This document shows, one piece after another, positions 15,704-20,224 of a stretch of 20,224 nucleotides of DNA. Under the pieces are notes generated by a model that had not been told where the DNA came from, did not search any database, and worked only from the letters and a program-made list of their open reading frames with translations. A program made the translations under genes and the position numbers. Each line of letters opens with the position of its first letter. The first letter of the stretch is position 1. The stretch is from an uncultured Clostridia bacterium (GTDB taxonomy: Bacteria > Bacillota > Clostridia > Oscillospirales > Acutalibacteraceae), in assembly GCA_937898195.1 (NCBI GenBank), contig CALEJD010000074.1, positions 1 to 20,224 of the forward strand, given 5' to 3'.

Positions 15704-16996
15704 ATGCTCTTTAAAAATATCAGTATCATTAATTCAAACCTTGAAATCCAGAACAATATGTATGTTGGTGTCAAGGGCGATAAAATAGACTATATGGGAG
15801 TAGCAAAACCACAGGAAAACTATGGTGAAGAATATGACGGTAAGGGTAAAGTCCTGTCAACAGGCTTTGTAAATCTTCACACCCATTCACCAATGACACT
15901 TCTTCGTGGTTATGCCGAAAATCTGCCACTTGACCGTTGGCTTAACGAAAAGGTTTTTCCATTTGAAGATAGACTTAACTGTGACCGTGCATATTACGGC
16001 ACAATGCTCTCAATTGCAGAAATGCTTTCAAGTGGCACAACATCATTTACCGATATGTATTTCTTCGGTGATGGCGTAATGAAAGCTGTTATTGACAGTA
16101 AGGCAAAGACTAATTTTGGTCGTTCAATCGTATCATTCGTTGATGAAGATATTACTAAAAATGATAGATTTCAAGAGGGTATTTATCTTGCAGAAAAATA
16201 TCATAATACACAGAATGGCAAAATCAAAATCGATATGAGCCTTCACGCTGAATACACAAACCGACTTTCAATTATCGAACAGTTTGGTGATTTTACAAAC
16301 GGTAAAGACTATATAAATCACATTCATTTGTCCGAAACAAAAGCGGAGCACGAAAACTGTAAGGCAAAATACGGCAAAACTCCTGCGCGTCTTTTCTATG
16401 ATGCGAAGGTGTTCAATAGTCCAACAATCCTTGCTCATTGTGTGTGGGTTGAAGACGAAGATATGGATATTTTTAAGGAAATGGGTGTAACAGTTGCCCA
16501 TTGTCCTGCAAGTAATATGAAACTTGGCAGTGGTTTCTGTGACACATATAAATTACTTCAAAAAGGTGTAAACATCGGTATCGGTACTGACTCTGCAGCA
16601 AGTAATAACGGACTTGATATTATGCGTGAAATGTATCTTGCGGCACTTTTACCAAAGGGTGTTAATAATCAGGCTGATATTGTCACTCCACAGGATATTT
16701 ACAGAATGGCAACCATTAACGGATATAAGGCACAGGGAAGAAACGATTGCGGTGCTATAAAAGTTGGCAACAAAGCCGATTTAATTGTATTTGATATGAC
16801 AACACCTAATATGTACCCTGATTTTGATATACTTAATAATATAGTATATTCAGCAAACAAGAGTAATGTGGTGCTTACAATGGTTGATGGTGAAGTCCTT
16901 TATAAAAATGGTGAATTCACAACTATTGACGTTGAAAGAATGGGATATGAAGTAAGCAGACTTGTCCGCGAAGTAGTAAATGAGGTTAATGCATAA
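15704..16996 (+). CDS. mtaD: 5'-methylthioadenosine / S-adenosylhomocysteine / 5'-deoxyadenosine deaminase
   Basis: This 430-residue amidohydrolase is predicted to hydrolyse the adenine amino group of 5'-modified adenosines, giving the inosine analogue and ammonia. Metal and catalytic residues are all visible: NLHTHSP (His59, His61), HLSET (His208, Glu211), LAHCVW (His245) and GTDSAASNN (Asp296). GYAENLPLDRWL following the HTH motif and AHCPASNMKLGSG are characteristic of the MTA/SAH deaminase branch rather than of guanine or cytosine deaminases. Members of this branch act on MTA, SAH, adenosine or 5'-deoxyadenosine, and the preferred substrate cannot be read from sequence. The stop overlaps the phosphorylase start by one base (TAATG), and mtnA follows in the same manner, so MTA or 5'-deoxyadenosine is the likely physiological substrate. 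No clear promoter is seen in the 73-base gap; the best candidate, TTGAAT-N16-TATGGT from 15623, is weak. Confidence 0.88.
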   Translation: MLFKNISIINSNLEIQNNMYVGVKGDKIDYMGVAKPQENYGEEYDGKGKVLSTGFVNLHTHSPMTLLRGYAENLPLDRWLNEKVFPFEDRLNCDRAYYGTMLSIAEMLSSGTTSFTDMYFFGDGVMKAVIDSKAKTNFGRSIVSFVDEDITKNDRFQEGIYLAEKYHNTQNGKIKIDMSLHAEYTNRLSIIEQFGDFTNGKDYINHIHLSETKAEHENCKAKYGKTPARLFYDAKVFNSPTILAHCVWVEDEDMDIFKEMGVTVAHCPASNMKLGSGFCDTYKLLQKGVNIGIGTDSAASNNGLDIMREMYLAALLPKGVNNQADIVTPQDIYRMATINGYKAQGRNDCGAIKVGNKADLIVFDMTTPNMYPDFDILNNIVYSANKSNVVLTMVDGEVLYKNGEFTTIDVERMGYEVSRLVREVVNEVNA

Positions 16997-17799
16997 TGAT
17001 TACAAAAGCAGTTGAATTTATAAAAACAAAAATTACTGAAACTTATGAAATCGGTATCATTTTAGGTAGTGGACTTGGCACTTTGGGAGAAAAAATCGAA
17101 AACCCACAGTATGTTGACTATGCTGATATTCCAAATTTTCCTGTATCAACAGCACCGGGACACATTGGTAGATTTATTTTTGGCACACTTAACGGTAAAA
17201 AAGTTATGTGTATGCAGGGTAGAATACATCTCTATGAAGGTTATCCCGTAGAAAATGTTGTAATGCCAATTCGTGTTATGAAAATGATGGGTGTTAAAAA
17301 GCTTATTGTTACAAATGCGGCGGGTGGTATCAACGAAAGTTTTAATGTTGGTGACATTATGGTTATTACTGACCACATAAATTTTACTGGCAAAAACTGT
17401 CTTATCGGTAAGAATGACGACCGTTTTGGATGCCGTTTCCCTGATATGAGTTTTGGCTATGCACCTAAACTTCGTGAAATCGCATTTAACTGTGCAGAAA
17501 AACTTGGAACGAAACTCCAACAAGGTGTATATATCGGTTGTACAGGACCAAGCTATGAAACCCCAGCCGAAATCCGTGCTTTCAGAATTATGGGTGCAGA
17601 TACTGTTGGTATGTCAACTGTTCAAGAAGTAATAGCGGCAAACCATTGTGGTATAGATGTTCTTGGTTTCTCGCTTGTTTCAAACAAAGCAGCGGGACTT
17701 TCGGGTGAAAGACTTACTGAAGAAGAAGTGCTTACAATCGGCAGACAAAAAAGCGAAGAAATGCAAAAACTTATAACCGAAATCGTAGGTGAATTTTAA
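16996..17799 (+). CDS. Purine nucleoside phosphorylase, trimeric type (putative 5'-methylthioinosine/5'-deoxyinosine phosphorylase)
   Basis: A 267-residue enzyme that splits a purine nucleoside with phosphate, giving the base and a ribose 1-phosphate. The trimeric PNP fold shows as ILGSGLG (phosphate site), GRIHLYEGYP, VTNAAGG, GPSYETPAE (Glu188), VGMSTVQEV and SLVSNKA (Asn230). Glu188 and Asn230 correspond to human PNP Glu201 and Asn243, which select 6-oxopurines (hypoxanthine and guanine), so it suits the product of the upstream deaminase better than adenosine or MTA itself. The residue that contacts the 5'-hydroxyl in human PNP, His257, aligns with Glu242 (TEEEVL). The gene has one-base TAATG overlaps on both sides, with mtaD and mtnA. 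Ordinary inosine/guanosine phosphorylase is the alternative; in this context a 5'-methylthio or 5'-deoxy substrate is likely (inference). Confidence 0.92.
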   Translation: MITKAVEFIKTKITETYEIGIILGSGLGTLGEKIENPQYVDYADIPNFPVSTAPGHIGRFIFGTLNGKKVMCMQGRIHLYEGYPVENVVMPIRVMKMMGVKKLIVTNAAGGINESFNVGDIMVITDHINFTGKNCLIGKNDDRFGCRFPDMSFGYAPKLREIAFNCAEKLGTKLQQGVYIGCTGPSYETPAEIRAFRIMGADTVGMSTVQEVIAANHCGIDVLGFSLVSNKAAGLSGERLTEEEVLTIGRQKSEEMQKLITEIVGEF

Positions 17800-18830
17800 T
17801 GTTCTTGAATGGTGCAACGGTCGGTTTTGATACTGCTAATAACAAAGCAGTTTTCATTGACCAAACACTTTTACCAACTGAATATAAAGAGATTTTCACT
17901 GATGATTTCAGCGAGATGTTTGATGCAATAAAAATGCTCAAAGTCCGTGGTGCACCCGCTATCGGTGTTTTTACTGCAATATCATTGGCTGTGCTTATGA
18001 ATAAAAGCAAAGCCAATACATATGAAACTCTTTTAAAAGAGTTAAAGGATTATTGCGAAAAACTTATTATTTGCAGACCAACTGCAATAAATCTTAAATG
18101 GGCAACTGAAGAAATGCTTGAAGTGGCAGAAAACAGTAATAAAGATAACTTCAAAGAAAACCTTACTAATCAGGCTCTTAAAATGATTGAAGATGATGTT
18201 GCAATCTGTCGCAAAATTGGTGAAAACGGTGCAGAATTGCTTAAAAACTGCAATTCAATTCTCACTCATTGCAACGCTGGTCGTCTTGCAACAGTAAAAT
18301 ATGGTACAGCACTTTCACCCGTCTATATATCAAAAGAAAATGGTCATAATTTAAAGGTCTTTGCCGATGAAACAAGACCACTTTTACAGGGCGCAAGGCT
18401 TACTGCATTTGAACTTTGTGATGCAAATATAGATACCACCGTAATTTGTGATAATATGGTGTCATATGTTATGAAAAACGGACTTGTCGATGCAGTTTTA
18501 GTCGGTTGCGACAGAGTTGCTTTAAATGGTGATATTGCCAATAAAATTGGCACAAGTGGTGTTGCAATTCTCGCAAAACATTATAATATTCCGTTCTATG
18601 TTTGTATGCCTTTTTCAACCTTTGATAAGAATATTAAAACAGGTGATGACATAGAAATCGAAATGCGAGATGGTAGTGAAATAGGGGATATGTGGTATGA
18701 AAAAACTATGATTCCCCAAAATGCGAAAACCCTAAATCCTGCATTTGATATTACTGACCACTCACTTATCACAGCATTTATCACCGAAAAAGGTGTTTTC
18801 ACACCGGACGAAATTAAAAACTATATTTAA
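17799..18830 (+). CDS. mtnA: S-methyl-5-thioribose-1-phosphate isomerase
   Basis: MtnA opens the ring of 5-methylthioribose 1-phosphate to give 5-methylthioribulose 1-phosphate; some members also act on 5-deoxyribose 1-phosphate. The 343 residues match the family. Family signatures are RGAPAIG, LTHCNAGRLATV with the catalytic Cys158, ADETRPLLQGARLTAFEL, and VGCDRVALNGDIANKIGT with the catalytic Asp238. Cys and Asp lie at nearly the same positions as in the Bacillus subtilis enzyme (160 and 240), which separates MtnA from the related eIF2B subunits. It begins inside the PNP stop (TAATG) with no strong ribosome binding site, consistent with translational coupling. No later genes of the methionine salvage pathway (mtnW/X/B/D/K) are present, nor an aldolase; the product must be handled elsewhere. 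Confidence 0.94.
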   Translation: MFLNGATVGFDTANNKAVFIDQTLLPTEYKEIFTDDFSEMFDAIKMLKVRGAPAIGVFTAISLAVLMNKSKANTYETLLKELKDYCEKLIICRPTAINLKWATEEMLEVAENSNKDNFKENLTNQALKMIEDDVAICRKIGENGAELLKNCNSILTHCNAGRLATVKYGTALSPVYISKENGHNLKVFADETRPLLQGARLTAFELCDANIDTTVICDNMVSYVMKNGLVDAVLVGCDRVALNGDIANKIGTSGVAILAKHYNIPFYVCMPFSTFDKNIKTGDDIEIEMRDGSEIGDMWYEKTMIPQNAKTLNPAFDITDHSLITAFITEKGVFTPDEIKNYI

Positions 18831-18835
18831 ACAAA

Positions 18836-18872
18836 AAATCCCCCATAATTCTCTTGAAAAATCGGGGGATTT
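18836..18872 (+). terminator. Terminator of the mtaD-pnp-mtnA operon
   Basis: AAATCCCCC (18836-18844) and GGGGGATTT (18864-18872) form a 9-bp stem with a 19-base loop, six bases after the mtnA stop. A T-containing stretch follows (TTTATTGT). The large loop and interrupted T-tract suggest moderate strength. Its loop and right arm double as the -35 region and spacer of the next promoter. Confidence 0.7.
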
Positions 18873-18882
18873 ATTGTATAAT
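18854..18882 (+). promoter_or_regulatory. Sigma-A promoter of the FucO-like gene, inside the preceding terminator
   Basis: TTGAAA (18854-18859) and a perfect TATAAT (18877-18882) are separated by exactly 17 bases. Transcription should begin near 18889, giving a leader of about 43 bases that contains a small hairpin, GTCAGA-ATT-TCTGAC at 18900-18914, directly before GGAGG (18918-18922). The downstream gene's strongly biased codons fit a well-expressed gene. Confidence 0.8.
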
Positions 18883-18886
18883 ATTA

Positions 18887-18904
18887 TTGTTAAAATTTTG
18901 TCAG
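18887..18904. promoter_or_regulatory. Weak Rex-like site at the transcription start
   Basis: TTGTTAA-AATT-TTGTCAG matches the left half of the Rex redox-repressor consensus TTGTTAA-N4-TTAACAA fully and the right half at four of seven positions. It lies just after the -10 box, a place where binding would repress. Rex often controls alcohol dehydrogenases in Clostridia. The right half is degenerate, so this is only a candidate. Confidence 0.25.
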
Positions 18905-18931
18905 AATTTCTGACTATGGAGGTAATTTATT

Positions 18932-20080
18932 ATGGCAAATCGTTTTGTACTTAACGAAACATCTTATCACGGCAAAGGCGCTATCGCAGCTATTGCTGAC
19001 GAAATCAAAGCAAGAGGCTTTAAAAAGGCTTTCGTTTGCTCTGACCCTGACCTTATCAAGTTCGGCGTTACTAAAAAGGTAACAGATATTCTTGATGGTG
19101 CAGAAATTGCATACGAAATCTATTCAGATATTAAACCAAACCCAACAATCGAAAATGTTCAGAATGGCGTTGAAGCATTCAAAAAAGCAGGTGTTGACTG
19201 TATCGTAGCAATCGGTGGCGGTTCTTCAATGGACACAGCAAAGGCTATCGGTATTATCATCACAAACCCAGAATTCAGTGATGTTCGTTCACTTGAAGGT
19301 GTTGCACCAACAAAGAATCCTTGTGTTCCAATTATTGCAGTTCCAACAACAGCAGGTACAGCAGCAGAAGTTACAATCAACTATGTTATCACAGACGTAG
19401 AAAAAGACAGAAAAATGGTTTGTGTTGACGTTCACGACATTCCAGTTGTTGCAATCGTTGACCCTGATATGATGGCATCAATGCCAAAGGGACTTACAGC
19501 AGCAACAGGTATGGATGCTCTTACACACGCTATCGAAGGTTATATTACAAAGGGCGCTTGGGAACTTTCAGATATGTTCCATATCAAAGCTATCGAAATC
19601 ATCGCACGTTCACTTCGTGGCGCAGTTGAAAACACAGACGAAGGCAGAGCAGATATGGCTCTCGGTCAGTATGTTGCAGGTATGGGCTTCTCTAACGTAG
19701 GTCTTGGTATCGTTCACTCAATGGCACACCCACTCGGTGCTCTCTATGACACACCACATGGTGTTGCAAATGCAATTATTCTCCCAACAGTTATGGAATA
19801 CAATGCTCCTGCAACAGGTGAGAAGTACAGAGACATCGCAAAGGCTATGGGAGTCCAGGGTGTTGACGCTATGAGCCTTGAAGATGCAAGAAAGGCTGCA
19901 ATCGACGCTGTTAAGCAACTTTCAATCGATGTTGGTATTCCAACAGACCTTAAAGAAATCGTTAAAGCAGAAGATGTTGACTTCCTTTCACAGTCAGCAT
20001 TTGATGATGCTTGCCGTCCTGGTAACCCAAGAGACACAAGCGTTGCAGAAATCAAAGAACTTTATCTTTCACTTATTTAA
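18932..20080 (+). CDS. fucO: Iron-dependent alcohol dehydrogenase, FucO-like lactaldehyde reductase
   Basis: A 382-residue group III alcohol dehydrogenase, predicted to reduce L-lactaldehyde to 1,2-propanediol with NADH in the cytoplasm. From memory it tracks E. coli FucO closely along its whole length, well beyond general family likeness: MANR and LNET at the N-terminus, NPEFxDVRSLEG, TTAGTAAEVTINYVITD, CVDxHDIPxVA, HAIEGYITxGAW, ALGQYVAGMGFSNVGLG and GEKYRDIAxxMGV. Length also matches. Iron ligands are Asp195, His199, His262 and His276, one position off the FucO numbering (196, 200, 263, 277). GGGSSMDTAKAIG binds the cofactor. It is monocistronic, between its own promoter and a strong terminator. 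No fucose or rhamnose genes are nearby. A 1,3-propanediol or butanol dehydrogenase role, or reduction of other small aldehydes, is possible because the family is broad. Confidence 0.88.
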   Translation: MANRFVLNETSYHGKGAIAAIADEIKARGFKKAFVCSDPDLIKFGVTKKVTDILDGAEIAYEIYSDIKPNPTIENVQNGVEAFKKAGVDCIVAIGGGSSMDTAKAIGIIITNPEFSDVRSLEGVAPTKNPCVPIIAVPTTAGTAAEVTINYVITDVEKDRKMVCVDVHDIPVVAIVDPDMMASMPKGLTAATGMDALTHAIEGYITKGAWELSDMFHIKAIEIIARSLRGAVENTDEGRADMALGQYVAGMGFSNVGLGIVHSMAHPLGALYDTPHGVANAIILPTVMEYNAPATGEKYRDIAKAMGVQGVDAMSLEDARKAAIDAVKQLSIDVGIPTDLKEIVKAEDVDFLSQSAFDDACRPGNPRDTSVAEIKELYLSLI

Positions 20081-20098
20081 TGTAAAATTAAATAATAT

Positions 20099-20128
20099 AT
20101 GGCGGGAGAAACCTCCCGCCATTTTTTG
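20099..20128 (+). terminator. Strong intrinsic terminator of the FucO-like gene
   Basis: ATGGCGGGAG / CTCCCGCCAT form a perfect 10-bp stem with loop AAAC, followed by six T and TGTT. It begins 18 bases after the stop codon and has every mark of an efficient rho-independent terminator. Confidence 0.93.
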
Positions 20129-20146
20129 TTAACAAATTTTACCCTA

Positions 20147-20175
20147 TTGACAACTTTTAAACACCATGCTATAAT
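20147..20175 (+). promoter_or_regulatory. Near-consensus sigma-A promoter for the next gene
   Basis: TTGACA (20147-20152) and TATAAT (20170-20175) are both perfect and 17 bases apart, and TG at 20167-20168 makes the -10 an extended one (TGCTATAAT). Such a strong promoter usually needs a repressor, and a perfect palindrome follows at once. Confidence 0.93.
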
Positions 20176-20178
20176 ACA

Positions 20179-20203
20179 TTTAACATTTAAGTTAAATGTT
20201 AAA
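20179..20203. promoter_or_regulatory. Perfect 25-bp palindrome, probable repressor operator
   Basis: TTTAACATTTAA (20179-20190), a central G, then TTAAATGTTAAA (20192-20203) form a perfect palindrome with 12-bp arms. It covers the expected transcription start (about 20182) and its right arm overlaps the ribosome binding site AAAGGAG (20201-20207). The size and symmetry fit a homodimeric repressor such as a MarR- or TetR-type protein. It could also form an RNA hairpin that hides the ribosome binding site. The cognate regulator is not identified. Confidence 0.75.
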
Positions 20204-20214
20204 GGAGTGAGCTT

Positions 20215-20224
20215 ATGGGAATTC
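20215..20224 (+). CDS. Start of an unidentified downstream gene (cut off by window end)
   Basis: An ATG at 20215 lies 7 bases after AAAGGAG and is preceded by a strong promoter and a palindromic operator. Only Met-Gly-Ile can be read before the window ends, so nothing can be said of the product. Genes with this arrangement are often autoregulated regulators, but that is a guess. Confidence 0.6.

Noticed and set aside
20101..20140. TTGTTAACAA at 20126-20135 as a Rex operator
   Set aside because: The two half-sites overlap instead of being separated by four bases, and the site lies in the tail of a terminator.
1..20224. CRISPR arrays, tRNA or rRNA genes, insertion sequences and integrase attachment sites
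   Set aside because: No regularly spaced direct repeats, no tRNA-like cloverleaf with TTCRA loop, no transposase or integrase frame was found; nearly all DNA is accounted for by housekeeping-type genes.

Overview
The window is AT-rich, with A/T-favouring codons, GGAGG-type ribosome binding sites, TTGACA/TATAAT promoters and short gaps or start/stop overlaps inside operons. Gene content (NadB/NadC, FolC, a roughly 390-residue PRPP synthase, a CDF exporter with a long C-terminus, an FtsX-type permease with an inserted coiled coil, FucO-type iron alcohol dehydrogenase) fits a Bacillota genome of class Clostridia, probably an anaerobic gut relative of Ruminococcaceae/Oscillospiraceae. The taxonomic call is inference from style and gene content, not from a marker gene. 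I see no rRNA, tRNA, CRISPR array, transposase, phage gene or plasmid gene.

Layout. (1) 1-6556, plus strand: the end of a biosynthetic operon, nadB (5' end cut off by the window), nadC and folC, followed by a cytoplasmic GH38 alpha-mannosidase. Two hairpins at 6561-6644 end it and the convergent prs gene. (2) 6655-9694, minus strand: a TetR-family regulator, a CDF metal exporter that overlaps it by four bases, and then a PRPP synthase with a promoter of its own. The TetR promoter is bracketed by a perfect inverted repeat that looks like an autoregulatory operator. (3) 9888-15630, plus strand: an ABC ATPase and a 1043-residue FtsX-type permease, then a membrane-anchored diguanylate cyclase and a cyclophilin, all closely spaced. 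(4) 15704-18830, plus strand: three genes joined by one-base TAATG overlaps, encoding an MTA/SAH/5'-deoxyadenosine deaminase, a purine nucleoside phosphorylase and methylthioribose-1-phosphate isomerase. (5) 18932-20080: a FucO-like lactaldehyde reductase with its own promoter, which is interlaced with the terminator of the previous operon. (6) 20101-20224: a terminator, a near-consensus promoter, a perfect 25-bp palindrome and the first ten bases of the next gene.

The most coherent biology is in regions 4 and 5. Deaminase, phosphorylase and MtnA together convert 5'-methylthioadenosine or 5'-deoxyadenosine, by-products of SAM and radical-SAM chemistry, into 5-substituted ribulose 1-phosphates, releasing hypoxanthine. 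A class II aldolase (not in the window) would split these into DHAP and an aldehyde, namely 2-methylthioacetaldehyde or lactaldehyde. The next gene encodes an enzyme of the lactaldehyde reductase type. This suggests a deaminase-first version of the DHAP shunt. The individual families are known; the arrangement and the link to the FucO-like gene are inference. The remaining regions look like ordinary chromosomal genes, with some notable regulatory architecture.
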